Shown here one piece after another: positions 1-12,586 of a stretch of DNA of 64,000 nt. The position numbers and the translations under genes are program-made. Position 1 is the first letter of the stretch. Every line of letters starts with the position of its first letter. The notes beneath the pieces are model-generated. The model saw nothing but the letters and a program-made list of their open reading frames with translations, did no database searches and was not told the DNA's origin. The stretch comes from Jackrogersella multiformis (taxonomy: Eukaryota > Ascomycota > Sordariomycetes > Xylariales > Hypoxylaceae), in NCBI GenBank assembly GCA_902806575.1, contig CADCXD010000005.1:1302001-1366000 (forward strand), read 5' to 3'.

Positions 1-2640
1 CCCTTAGAAGCATAGACGACGGGAGATAGCCACTCTAGCTTCTCATAGTAGATAGGTATCGCATACATAGTAGTTATATATAGATAAGTACAGTAGTCGA
101 GTAGTATTTGAAATAAGAAAAATCGGCTAAGAAATAAAAATAACTATCGAATCTCGGCATAGTAGTATACCAGCATATGTTCCCTATCTAGTGGTGTATG
201 CATCATCGTCACATCCCAAATTTTCTATTAATGAAAATTACCGCATCGTCGATACATAGTACTGGGTATCATTATGTAAAAAGGATGCCGTTGATGATGG
301 ATGCTAAGATCAGCCACGCGCTCCAGGGACCCATGAGCCTTACCGTCCCAGCTGGCTGGATCGATCATCGAAGCCACAATGCTATATTAATAATCATAAA
401 AACCGCGGGAATGCCTCGATGTGGTAATTCTACACTTTTGATAATCCTTAATCTATCAAGTGCAACCAGCAGTTTCAAAGGACAAGCTTATCAACCTCGA
501 TACTACCCATACCAGCCATACCTAGGTATGATCATTTCAGTGTTGCGATGGGCCTCGGAGGCATACCTAAGTCGCACGGCTTACTACGACACCCGACACG
601 ATTGTGTGGGCTGCCGAGGAACGGCAGATGCAAAGGACCAGAAGACCCAAGATTGACACCTCGTAGCGCCTTCGTTGACGCATACGCATACGCATACATA
701 GTACGTCAATGCGTCTAGCCTTCCCATTAGAGGACGATCGGATCATCTTAATCCTTCTCGTACCATAGATCAGTAGCACGCTATATAGTGCAGTAAACGA
801 CCGTTCATTCCGCTATAGTAGTGTATATCCAGAGCGCCATAGCGGTGTCCCGACGAGTTGGTTTCCGCGCGCCGCCCCGTCTTAGCTGCCGCCGGATGGG
901 ACGCTGTGCGCTTAACAATTCCCGTCCTGTCCTAGCCCTAGCCTATACGTTTGTGGGGAGAAATTGTCGTCCCCCCTGACTATAGAATCTGTACATACGA
1001 TAGACCACGGGCTTAGGTCCCATCCTACCAATCGAATACCTACCTAGGTACGTAGTAACATCTTCCTCACTAGTGTAGGCGTTTTTCTCTCTCTTTCTCT
1101 TCTCCCTGGTACCTTACTAGCTCCCAGACTCGACCGACTTCGCCTTTACATCACATCGTCCCATCTGACGATTCTTATCGAAAGGGCTACGCTTCGCTTA
1201 TCTCGATGTCCTCCCCTCCGAGGTGGCCTAATTTGTGGCGAAGGGACTTATGATTACACACTATGGAGGTTCCTTTTTCGTGGTTAACAGAGATGATATA
1301 TAGCATCATGTCCTAAACCGGCATGTTTCAGCTCATTGTCTAACCTACACTGTATGTACATGCCATCGTGATTAGATATTATAACGCAGCAGGCCGCCAA
1401 CCTTAACGGCCTGACATATAGATCGCCGACGCAAGATCTGCTAAATACCTTTGTTGTATTCTTCACGAATTAGGCTCCGATATAGGGTAGCTTCAACTAA
1501 TACCGGCGATGAGAGCAACGCCGAGGCCCATATCCCCTTAACCCCCCACCTCGATTGTACGCTACATAATTCGTAGTGGCGATAGATTGATTACCTATTG
1601 TGGTGATTCTCCACGCTACCATGACTGACATCTCGCTTCAAGGCAACGAAGTCGCTAATAGCATTTCAGGGGGGAGCCCAGTCTGACATTTGAATTCCGT
1701 ATATCCTCCAACCATCACCGCGGACCCATCACCATCTCGGACCACGTAACACGTGTTTTTGAGCCTCAACTCAGCAAGGGATCTGGTCAACCACTGTCCG
1801 CCGATAGTCCGAAATCTCCCTCAGACGTATTACCCTGCGCAAATCTGGGCGAGCGTAGGTATTGGCTCCTGCTGGCCCCCTCCCTCCCCCGGTCGTGAAT
1901 TGGTTTCTACATGCAGAAGCGAGATCATCGCTTGGCAGCATTTTGTATTATTTTTCAGCAGCCCTCAGCGTAGCATCGCGCGTCGATCTTTTCCAGATCG
2001 CTAGATACCTCACCGCCCGCGCTCCGCTATAGCGCGTCTTAACTTACATACACCTACATATTGTCTATCTGTACCACTTATACAGGGCAGCGAACAAGCA
2101 AGCAGGCAGGCAAAGCGCGGGATTATGATGATAACCGAGACGACACAGCAGTAGCATACGGCCAGTTCAGCAGCAATGTCAACAGTAACAACCGAATTAG
2201 GGCTGCCGCCGCGGAATATCTACCTACCTAATGGAATAGACACCCTCATTCGTGGAACTGTACCGTACTGCCAAAGCTCGTGGAACGTCTGGGGCCACGT
2301 ACGTACCATATCGCCGACCTCGATTTGGTCCTGTACAATACCTACCCTCCCTCCCTGTGTCGCAGCGATCGATAGGTTAGATTCTAGGTAGGTGGTAGGT
2401 ATGCATTCACCCGGGAGCCCGCCCACCCCTCAGCCAACCCGGAGCACGCTCGATATGTCTTGCAGATAGGTATAGTCGGGGTAGCCATGCGCGCCGCGGC
2501 TCCTCTTGCAATGGCAGGCATCCCCGAGATAGACAGCCCCAGATAGGAAATGAGTAAACAGCTTTCAGGTAGACATGACAATCCGAGTTGGGTCGGGCTC
2601 TCCTTGCTGGCGGTGCTATGCAATTTGCTCATTAGAGCCT
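1..2640. other. intergenic DNA, no supported gene
   Basis: No reading frame here has convincing protein-like composition or a splice pattern that extends it. The open frames of 60-150 codons on both strands are rich in Arg, Ser, Cys and His, as expected of random translation. TACCTAGGTA-type palindromes begin near 1040. I see no RNA gene or transposon ends. Confidence 0.5.
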
Positions 2641-3005
2641 CAAGATACCTACCTACTTACCTCCTTACTTACCTCCTTACTTACCTACCTACCCTCAGGC
2701 CTTAGGTATGGAGTCGGTCTTTGCTGATGCTTGCTAATCACGACCTCCGTTTCGTCGGGCCCCAAGTCGCATCCACGGTCCAGCAGGACCACATCACTGC
2801 TGACTATTGACTATTGCTTTGCTTCGCCCGACGGCGTCTCCTCCCCTTGGGGTTGGTGAACGAACAGCGCGTTATGTATGTAGAGGGCGGGCAAGCGTCC
2901 GTCGCTCGCTCTGGTTTTCGACGAGTGGAATTCGAGAAAGTCCAGACCGACGTTCTCGCTTACTTACCATTATCTAGGTACTTACCTACTTACTTACCGA
3001 CCTAC

Positions 3006-3042
<37 letters not shown>

Positions 3043-3560
3043 CTACCTAAGGTACTTGCTTACTTACTCCTTCTTACCACCTAGGCACTTGCTGCATGCA
3101 CACATCACCCGTTCGTCAAAGGGGTGCTGCGGGTCGTGTTCGGCGAACCGGTCGGTAGCTTAATGCGATGTCATCCATCCATACCTAACCTTGGGTGGCT
3201 CTAGACCGCCGCGACGAGGGGTGGCGTGGCGTTGCAGTGCGCTCCCTACCTTAGGTAGGTAGGTATGTACGTATGGGTACGTAGGTATGTATGTACATGA
3301 ACGGCACGCCATCATGGAGGCCATGCGTGCAGCTAAGACAATGTCTAGGTCCCTCCCAACGGGATAGGGGGAACCCCCGTCTCCGTCGTCGGGATTAAGT
3401 TATTTTTCTTATTTTTCTTTTTATTTCTTTTTGCTTTTCGTGTTTTCTTCATCGTCGTCATCAATAATTACCCAGACATGTTGTAATACGTACTCTGTAT
3501 GTATGTATGTGTTTATGTATGTACGTACGGCAGTGCTAGCTACCTACCTAGGTACCTAGC
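2641..3560. repeat. tetranucleotide-rich intergenic block (TTAC/CTAC and GTAG/GTAT)
   Basis: The block alternates stretches of CTTA/CTAC units (2650-2695, 2975-3070) with GTAG/GTAT units (3250-3295, 3495-3530). The cleanest run is nine perfect TTAC copies at 3007-3042. The units are the same TACC/TACT words that make up the palindromes dispersed through the window, so this may be a place where they expanded by slippage. Translations that pass through it give only Tyr-Leu-Pro-Thr runs and are not coding. Confidence 0.7.
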
Positions 3561-5602
3561 CTATGGGAAATTTGTCTCAATTTGTGCGCCGCGACAATAA
3601 ATATGGCCAGAAGCGTTGACCGCGGAACCTCGAGCAGCACACATGTGCGACGGCGCTGACAGCGGATTTCTTCCCGGCCTCTAGCTAATCTACGAGGACG
3701 CAGGTCCGTTCCTTCGAGGATTTCTTAATGGAACTACTCGCTAGCACGAGGCATTCCTACGTAGAACCTCCTGTCTGCTTGGCTTGTCAACGGGGCTTAG
3801 TATGCGTCTGTCTGTGTGTCCATGTAGGTACCTATGCATGTATGTGTGTGTCTGTGATGCGCGTGGCGTGGCGTGCCGTAACCCGACGTGGGAGGTCAGA
3901 TGGGCCTCGTATTCAGTTGCTTATGGAGACTTATTTCCGAGACGTATACTCGGCGACGAAGAGGTTACCTAATATGAATTTTCAAAGCGATGCTTTGTTG
4001 TCTCGACTGGTCTCGTATGAGGTAGTATGATGAGCACTAGATAGATTCTATAATGACTATCTGGGATATGAGGGTATCGCAGTGAAACAGTTTGCTTATA
4101 GCTACAGCACATATTCTCTAGCAGGATCCAAAATCTCATGGTAAATGCCATGTCTCGTGTGACCGATGGTAGATTCGTAATCGAATGTTTGAGTATATCA
4201 TCATTCGGCCAACCTAGCCACCCTCACCGAGTCATTCAGACATATATTAATTAATTATGTCTTCTGTTACCCTTATATGTTCATTATTAAGTATACTGTG
4301 TTGTCAAGAAAACCCGCAGTATCTAGTGTTTGAGACGGCATACTTGGTTGTAGAGATGGCTTTGCTCGCGGTTCTTTAACATGCTGTATACTCTTTTCTG
4401 CTCTGACCTTTCAGAAGATTAGTTGCAACATGATTTATTGCTTTTATTATAAATAACTCCGCTTAGTACGAGTTCGAATATTCCACAGTAAAGTGATATT
4501 GTCGCTAAGCTCTGCGAATGATCGTGATGGAGTCATAGCCGGTCGATGATGTGTCCAGTTTACGTATTCTTGGCGATGTGATCGCTTTCAGCATTACATA
4601 TACTTAGGTGTATATATGCTGCAGCTCTCTTCAGGTGGCTAGCTTTGGCGCCTCCCGGAAGGGGTTTTGCTGTCTGTGGCGGTCTGTAACGTAGCGCGCA
4701 GCGAAGGAGAGTTCGGCAATTATCAATGTCATCGGAAGCGGACCCTTATATAGCTGGTCTATCGATCTTGAATAATGTATTAGAAGGTCGCATTCCAGAA
4801 GATATTACACCAGTTCCCTAAGATATTTGCAAACTGGTCCCCCCTCAGAGGTCTCTAAACTACCTACTGGCACCGGATAGATCGGATATAGAGAACCATA
4901 TCGTGGACTACTAGGTCTCTATACATTAACCTAAGGGTGTTAGGGCAACGCTACTGGCACTATTACCTATGAGGTGTCGACGCCATGCTAGGTAACGACT
5001 CTCACCTCTTAAAGGATTCCGGCGAGACGCAACATTCCAAAATACTCGGCCAACGCAACTCAAACTTCGATATATTGACATACAATACCTATAATTTTGA
5101 ACGGAAGCCATGGAAAACTTCACATTGCCATAGGGATATCTAGCAGCGATAGGATCAAGCAAGTAATCAGTTCGAACAAAGTTGTCTGGGTCCTCATCCA
5201 TGGTTGTCGCTGTGACTTTATGAGAAGGGGTCTACACAAGGTCGTTACAAGTACTAGTCTAATGAGGTTGGATTCATTTGACGAGTAAAACTCCATGCAG
5301 ACAAAGCCCGATAATACACCAGAAGGTATGACGTTCGGGGGTTGGGGTATCTACCCGCGAAAATGAGAAATCTGGATGGGATTGGACTGAACTTGTCAAG
5401 GGGATTACAAAAGCAATTGATTCAGTCATGGTTTGTATCTATGGATCGATCAACTTCCCTGCGGGCTACTACACATCAGACTGATTGTAGTACCTATAAT
5501 CGAGTGCCAAGCTAGATACAACAACGACCGCCACCATAGCCACTAACCTAGTCTTCACCTCTCCACATCCAACACACAGATAGTAACCTGTCGACCAAAC
5601 AG
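3561..5602. other. intergenic DNA, no supported gene
   Basis: From about 4000 to 4500 the sequence is visibly AT-richer than its surroundings. Frames up to about 100 codons exist on both strands but none has a recognisable motif or a consistent splice continuation. It may hold old, decayed sequence; I see no terminal repeats. Confidence 0.4.
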
Positions 5603-6663
5603 CTAATCCTCTCTGCGGCATGGAAATGTCATGGGGCAGTGGAGCGTGGAGCCCTCAGGGATCACGATGCCGGTTGGGAGGCTTGTTCCGCCAGGGAGTT
5701 TGACTCCAGTAGCAAGAATCGTTCCGCCGAGGATGGTGGTGCCCGCTGGAATGTCTATACCGCCCGTGAACTTGAAGTCGTTAGGCAGGGCGGTGCCGGC
5801 AGGGATATCCGTACCATCGACCATCCTGATTGCACCGGAGAGGACGACGCCGCCTGGAAGAGTTGAATTGCCAGGGAGTGTAGTGTCGCCGCCTAGCAGA
5901 ATGCTGGTACCATCAGGGATGGTGGTGGTTCTGGAGAGAGTGACAGCTCCCGCTACCGGGATGGTGTATTCATGCGAGAGGGTAATGTCATTGTTAATCT
6001 GTCGGGTTCGGGCGTCGGGACGGTTACCGAAGAAGACCATGGTGCCGGCCGGGAGAGTGACACCACTGCCGCCGCTCAGAATGATACCACCAGGGAGGGT
6101 GATGCTTTCACGACCTGACGATAGTCTAGCCTCCTCACTAAGGACAATCCAGGTTCGAACAGGAAGACCGGTAATTTCGCCGTCATGGATGTTGAGGCTA
6201 CCACCGGCAACGAGGCCATCAGGGAAGATGATGCGGGCACTGCTAGCGAGGGTAATGTTGCTACCTCTTGGAGGCGCGATCTCGGTGTGGTGTGGTGGGG
6301 GGAAGATGATTCTAGCGTTCCAAGCCACTACAATCTTGATTTCCTACACCCAGTTAGCTGAATTACTACTTACCTACCTAGGTAGGTACTTAGGGATATT
6401 TATAAGCATAAGGTTGTTGATAATATGCTACTTACCTGAGCATGCGGTACACTGGGAGCATTGTTGAAACCACCTCTACCTTCACGTCCTCGTCGAGCAC
6501 TACGACCACTACGACCACCTCGATCACCGCGAGAAAAACCTCGGCTTCCACGATCGCGGTTTCTGCTGCCACGAGTAGGACTTCGATCGTTGTTAGGGGG
6601 ACTTCGACCGCGGCGCGTAACGCCTCGTCCCGCCTGAGCGGTGCTTTGCTCGTTGTCGCTCAT
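5603..6663 (-). CDS. RG-rich protein with C-terminal hexapeptide-repeat (putative beta-solenoid) domain
   Basis: Two exons: 6663-6436 and 6343-5603. The 92-bp intron starts GTAAGT, has a CTAAC branch site and ends TAG; the phase-0 junction keeps one open frame of 322 residues. Residues 1-76 are rich in Arg, Gly, Ser and Asp with repeated RG/RGG-like pairs, typical of RNA-binding or disordered tails. From about residue 110 the protein consists of six-residue units of the form hydrophobic-Pro-x-Gly-x-x. Thirteen units run without a break at residues 232-309; earlier, less regular units bring the total above twenty. A strict six-residue hydrophobic period with Gly at the fourth position is what left-handed beta-helices show, so a solenoid fold is inferred. 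There is no signal peptide. I do not recognise the family and assign no function. The start ATG has A at -3. Confidence 0.72.
6344..6435 (-). other. intron carrying a TACCTAGGTA palindrome
   Basis: This is the intron of the hexapeptide-repeat gene. It contains the intergenic-type palindrome TACCTACCTAGGTAGGTA at about 6373-6390, so these elements are tolerated inside transcribed but non-coding sequence. Confidence 0.7.
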
Positions 6664-6669
6664 TTTTGA

Positions 6670-8760
6670 TATTAAGCTAGAAGCTATTAGTATACTGTAA
6701 CAACATAAGGATGCTGATAAAGGGGTATAAAGGGATATAATTTTAATAGGATTGGAGAAAATATGCTTCTACCTAAGACGCCTATAGTCATTAGGTACCT
6801 AGGTAGGTACTTACCTAGGTAGGCAGGGAAATGTTAACTAATAATCAATATTGACGACGAATATTAACACACCTTGCCGATGTAATAAACACCCGGGTAA
6901 CTATCAAAGTGATAAAACAAAGGTGATACTAATACATCCCTTGGACGGCGATGTATGAATGGATAGAACGATTCGGTTCTGTGAAGCGAAACACCGATGA
7001 ATATCGTGGTGGTGGTTGTTCAGGGGAAGAAGGAAGGAAGTGGTAAGACTGCCCGGATAAAATTATTTATTTACCTACCTAGGTACCTACCTGGGCATCT
7101 AGGGTAGGTAAATTTTGGTTGACGAAAGGAACGACTCACATTCTGACTCACTCGTACCTATCATGTAAACATGGCCGTGATGCCTTTTCCAAATAGGAAG
7201 GGACGGACCACTGATAGAGTCAAACTTTGAATAGGTACTCGACGAACAACTAGATCCTACCATCTACTGCCTATACCTAAATGTACCTACCTACTTACAC
7301 CTACATGTATCTACCTATATATGTACTTACAACTCTTACACCTACCTACCTGGTCTAGATAGGTAAGAGAGATAACTCCTCTTCAACCATGATAACAACT
7401 TTGGTAGGATACCTACCTAGGTACCTAGAGTCTGCATACCTTCATGCCCATACTATATGGACACTGACAATGTATACCTAGGTATATATCGATACCAAAC
7501 GCGTCAAGACGCGTTTCTTCACGTTAGATACAAGCTTGTACTTTCATATACAATACCTACCTACCTAGGTAGGTATCGTATACGATGATTTCCTGGCTTA
7601 TCTAAGGCGAGTTTGAATAGAAATATAATCTATTGACAGTGGAAACCTGGCTTGCACATGTCGGGCAATATACCTATCGAGACCATAAGCCCGATGAATG
7701 GAATATACATCCATTTGACAAGCCTTAACCACAAAGGCATCACCACCGATCCCGAAAAGGGGCAATGATCAAGAAAGTGAGTGATACAGTATAAGCCACT
7801 GTAGACATGAAGCTTTATGAGACTTGAAGTAAATTAGTAAATAGGGCACTACTACGGGGATGGTCCTTACTTACCTAGTGGAGGTAGATACGTAGCATAA
7901 AGAAGCCCAAAGGAGGACCATATTACAATCCGTATTGAAGTTAAGAAACATTCCTCAAACAAATAGATATCGATAGAAATGACCTAGATATATCTATGAA
8001 TAATCCGATTCGAGACTGATAGCTCCTATGATTGATTACCTACATAGGTAGCCTGTGACTTGACCTGAGGAACTGCCGTACCTGCCGCACTATGCCAGTT
8101 AAAGAGATCAATAGGTACCAACCTAGGTAGGTACATATGTAGGCATGTTTAATAGGTACCTAGGTAGGGATGAAAGTTTGACATATCCTTTAAATCGTCG
8201 TACCAGGTAACCTACCTAGTATCTTTGATCCATGGATGTTGGCTCGGAAACTTTATGCCTTATTTGACTTATCTGATCCATCATAAGTTCGGATGAAAAG
8301 GCAAGCCCTGGAAGTACCTAGGTAACATAAAGTTAGGTCGGCGGCCCGCACGGCGTATGGGGGAACCCAATAATCCGCTTAGCCAATTATATTTAGGAAA
8401 ACCGGTCGGGTCGCGTCATATATGTATTTATCTTACCTTACATCTCCATGTAGGTACTTGGTACTTGTATCAGGTAGCTAGCTTGGTTGTTGCAACTCCA
8501 ATAGGTGGCATTAACGATTTGTTAGTTGCGAACCTGTATCTTAGATATCTACTTGTCTACCTCTTACCACTTACCACTTACCACTTACAACTTACATTTA
8601 CCACTTACATTTACCAACCTACCACTTTACCTACGAACAAACGAGCCTCTTCACTCCTTTGATCTCATTTCCGCGCCGGAATGATGGGCACCTAAATCGA
8701 TTCTCAACCAATTTTAAAAATATCCTCTACATCTCCTAATTATCGCCCTTAATTGTCACG
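6670..8760. other. intergenic DNA dense in TACCTAGGTA palindromes
   Basis: No supported gene. At least eight TACCTAGGTA-type palindromes or half-palindromes lie here, for example near 6796, 6815, 7073, 7412, 7560, 8127 and 8157. Just before the HRD1 start there is a run of CTTACCA/CTTACA words (8570-8630), which probably falls in its promoter or 5' leader. Confidence 0.6.
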
Positions 8761-11459
8761 ATGCGACTTTTCTGGTATGCAGGGGTAAGTTAAGCTTTCT
8801 ATCTATGGCCGTTGTGTAGTTGTGGTTGTAGTTGTAGTTGTAGTTGTAGTCATGATTGCTTCGAAGGTTTTTGCCTCTTGCTTCTTTTCTTGTCTTGTCT
8901 TAGCCACAGCTCCGAGCTAACATCATCCGCTTATTGCGCAGACCTCAACGGCCCTAGCGGCTGGCGTTGTCGCCTACGCTTTCAACCAACGCGCCAACTT
9001 TTATTCTGCCATGGTCTACTTATCTCAGAACAATCTTAGCCTCATGGTACTTATTCTCTCTCTTAGCCTCGTCGGTCACCCTTTGTCTTCGTGCCGAATT
9101 ACTGATCTCGGTTGCCTGGTCATAGATCCTTATAAACCTCGTTCTTTTGGTTTACGGTTCCTTCGTCTGGGGTCTTCAGCGATTGTGTTATGGCCCTCTC
9201 CGACCGGTCGAGATCGAACAGCTCTACGAGAAAGCCTGGTTTGCCGTGACCGAGACGTGCCTTGCTATGACTATCTTCCGCGAAGAAGTTGGAGCTTGGT
9301 TCCTGGTCATGTTCACGGCTTTGGTCACCGGCAAGGTTTGGGAATGGATAGGCGAGGGCCGCGTCGAGGTTTTGGAACAGCAACCTCCCGTCAACCCACG
9401 ACTTTTCCACACGAGACTCAGCATATCCCTCCTACTTAGCGTCCTTTACGATACCTGGCTATTTACGTACACAGTAAATGCCGTCATTCAACAGGCTCGC
9501 CCGAATATGATGGTCATGTTCTTGTTCGAATTTGCTATCTTGGCTGCATGCTCGTTCCGCACCGGTTTCCGATATGTCTTATCACTGGTCGAAGCCGAGA
9601 TAGTGAGGAAACAGACCTGGCAGAGGCTGGAAGAGCGTCGCAAGCAGGTCCGAGAGCAGCGCGCTGAAATCATGAGACGTCGCGAATCCGGCGAGGCACC
9701 AGAGGCGGAGGCCGCGGGACAGGAAGAACTACCTAATGAAGAGGATATCGACGAGACGGATATTGAAGTACCAGGATGGGAATCCAAGGGGCAGTGGGTT
9801 CTAAGTCTGGATTTGTTCACGGGTACGTACCTACTTCTCTCCCAGTCGCGCGACTGTCTTCTAATATATAGATATATAGACTTCGTCAAGCTCGGCATCT
9901 ATTCAGCTTTCTTCGCCATCCTAATGATGTTCTACGGTCTACCCATCCACATCATGCGCGATCTCTTCATGACGGCTCGGTCGTTCGTAAAGCGACTGGG
10001 TGCCTTGATGCGATACCGTAAAGCTCTACAGGACATGAGCAAATATCCTGATGCTACCGAAGAGGAGTTGGCGCGCGAGGATACTTGTATCATCTGCAGA
10101 GAAGAGATGAGACCGTGGGATCCAACTACCGCCGGCGCCGTAGAGAGGTTTCGTCCGAAGAGACTACCTTGCGGCCATATCTTGCATTTTGGATGCCTCA
10201 AGAGTTGGTTAGAGAGGCAACAAGTGTGCCCAACCTGCCGACGGCCAGTTACGATCGATGGCAATACTCCTAACGGCGCCGGTGGCGCTCCAGGTGCGAA
10301 CTTTGGTGGTCAACCCAATGCTCCAGGTCAACCGGCGCCAGGCAATCGAGCTGCGAATGGAGGGCAACCGGCACAGGCTCGTGGGGCTGGCAATATGAGA
10401 GTATTCCAGTTTGGCCCTATTCGGTTGGGGTTTGCTCAAGGCAACGCCCAGAATATTCATGAAATGGCCCAACGGCTCCGTCAACCTCTTGACGGTGCGA
10501 ATATCCCTGTAGCACCAGCCGCGCCGGCCCAGGAGCCTTCTACTGGCGCGACTCATCTTAACAATAGCCTCGGTAGTATTATGGAAATGCAAGCACAGCT
10601 TCAAAACATCTCACAGCAGATTCAACAAGAGATGCAAACCTTACAATCGAGCCAAGCTGAGTTACAGACTCTGTATGCTCTAACGGCAGAGCTAAGCCGC
10701 CTTCGTCAGATGCAGCAAGAGCCTCAACTCGCGCCGATGACACAACCTGTACAGCAAGGTGTCAACATTCATTTTGGTTCCTACCAACCGGCTCTACCAC
10801 AACAGCCTCTTCCTCCTTTCCAACCTCAAATATCCCCATTTCCGAATTTCCCTCGCGCATCGACGCCAACCGTCGCTCGACATGGTGGTGCGTCATACTC
10901 AGCTTCTATCCCCGCGGGTAGCCCGGAACTACCTGATGGGGTAGTCATTCCTCCGGGTTGGTCATTATTACCTCTCCAACGCCTTGACGGCCAGCTATCG
11001 CAAGCTCTTCAGCAACCTAACCAACAAGTTGACGCAAATGGTCAACATTCGCAAACATCTGGTGCAGTGAATGGGAATACTGTGACCGACAGTGCTACTC
11101 GCTCATCGAGCTCTAGAGCTGGGGATTTCAACGCTAGGAATTTCGGAGTACCTAGTGGGTTTCCGGAAGAGAGTTCTAGCCAGACTACTTCTCAAGTGAG
11201 GAGAGAAACCCCAGAGGTAGCTGCGCCAACCCCAGTGATGCCCAACTGGGGCGGCCGTGCACAGCTCTTTGCGAATGGTGGTGTTGGCAGCTCGGCCTCT
11301 ACGGCCTCTACGAACGAGTCTGAAACGAAAACTGAAGATGCTTCGACATCTGAGGTTCCTCAGCGCCAGAACTTGGGTGATGAACAAGAAACGCCAACGA
11401 GTAGTAACACAAAGGGGAAGGCGAAAGCCGTAACGATCGAGGACGCAGAGGATGAATAA
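8761..11459 (+). CDS. HRD1: HRD1 ER-associated degradation E3 ubiquitin ligase
   Basis: Four exons: 8761-8784, 8942-9046, 9126-9822 and 9880-11459, giving 801 residues. Introns start GTAAGT, GTACTT and GTACGT. Joining them restores the typical fungal N-terminus: a short MRLFWYAG exon, then the conserved segment ending in NNLSLM, then the [16 protein letters not shown] region. Residues 1 to about 300 hold several membrane helices. A RING-H2 finger follows at residues 345-395, with CIIC, a CGH..H core and CPTC all intact. The C-terminal 400 residues are Gln/Pro/Ser-rich and probably disordered and cytosolic. HRD1 ubiquitinates misfolded ER proteins during retrotranslocation with Hrd3/Der1 partners; this is family knowledge. 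Intron 3 is 57 bp, a multiple of three with no stop, so retention would leave the frame open. Confidence 0.95.
8785..8941 (+). repeat. HRD1 intron 1 with GTAGTT hexanucleotide repeat
   Basis: The 157-bp first intron of HRD1 contains about five tandem copies of GTAGTT/GTTGTA at 8820-8856, followed by a pyrimidine-rich stretch before the acceptor. Confidence 0.7.
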
Positions 11460-12540
11460 AACGAGGTGCTCCTTGTTCGAGCCATGTCCCCGGCTCTGTA
11501 TTCACATTGGGGAAATTGCATCAGGGGCAAGGCGTTTGTGGCGTTAGAGCTTAATGTCCCTATAAAAAACACTTTTGACTGGCAAGCGAATTTGGCACGA
11601 TGTAGAGGTATTATCATTAGCAGTAGCCAGCTTTGCAGAATAGTTCTAGGTACTAGTGACTTTGATTTTCGGCCTCGTCTCACGGACGTGAGGGACGAAT
11701 GGATTCCGGTGTACCTAAGACGGTGGGAAAAAGCAGGAAAAGGCCTATTACCTCGAGAGAAATTAGACCTTGTTACACTTACGAATCCATGAAAATACTA
11801 TCTATCTTGTCGGTAGTCGCTGGACACGCCTTAATATTTGCAGCCATACTGATCAGGAGGTTTCGATGTTAAGAATGATGGATGAGTTGATGAAATCCTC
11901 CATGCTGTCTCGGATATTGGATTATAATTGTTGTGGCTCACTGACGTGTCAAGGAGAGACATCGGCGTCTAGCGCAAACACGTCTTCCTTCATCCACTGC
12001 CCTCGACAATTGGCTCTCGATAAGACTCTCATGTGGGAGCCTAGCTGTAAATGATACGCTTGCCGTCACCTTACCACACGATTTTGCCGTGCCCGATGTA
12101 GGACTAAGCCCATTCGCATACCTAAGGATCGAGGAGGATCGGATGTCTACGATCTTCAGACGCCTGTAATACCTGGGAGACCACCGTTAAATCACGAAGT
12201 TGGTGGCAAGACGTTTCACGGCATACATGGTGAAGTCATGGAATTAATTACTTGCAGCCTTTTGAAATGTAGGACTAACTAACAGTCTAATTAACTCCGT
12301 ACACACGTACGGCCAACTGAACGGCTATCCAGGGCCTATTTTTAGCTGAAGCGTCTGCCTAGTTTGGTAGGTAGGTAGCAGGTATATATGTATGTGCCTT
12401 AAGAATCCTCTTCGCGATGGGGGCGGAATCGTCAGACGCTGCGCCTCATACTTCGGCATACATATTAGACTAATCCCCCCCTTCAACGCGAAAAGTCATT
12501 TCCTATCTCGAATTCGCAAGATAGAACGCTCCGGAAGATC
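11460..12540. other. intergenic DNA, no supported gene
   Basis: This covers the HRD1 3' region and the upstream region of the next gene. Frames of about 100 codons at 11466-11792 and 11770-12054 have no recognisable features and no splice support. I see no RNA gene. Confidence 0.5.
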
Positions 12541-12542
12541 GC

Positions 12543-12560
12543 ATATATATATACATATAC
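12543..12560 (+). promoter_or_regulatory. TATA-like element upstream of the small secreted-protein gene
   Basis: An ATATATATATACATATA stretch lies about 27-44 bases before the ATG at 12587. That position fits a TATA box with a very short leader, though it is somewhat close to the start codon. Confidence 0.4.
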
Positions 12561-12586
12561 CGACATACTAGCGTAACGCGAACGCC

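Noticed and set aside
2814..3050. 78-codon frame ending in Tyr-Leu-Pro-Thr repeats
   Set aside because: It simply translates the TTAC/CTAC tetranucleotide repeat.
5631..6467. 278-codon plus-strand open frame
   Set aside because: It lies antisense to the hexapeptide-repeat gene. Its openness follows from the repeated Pro/Gly codons on the other strand, and the minus-strand model has clean splice sites and a regular repeat.
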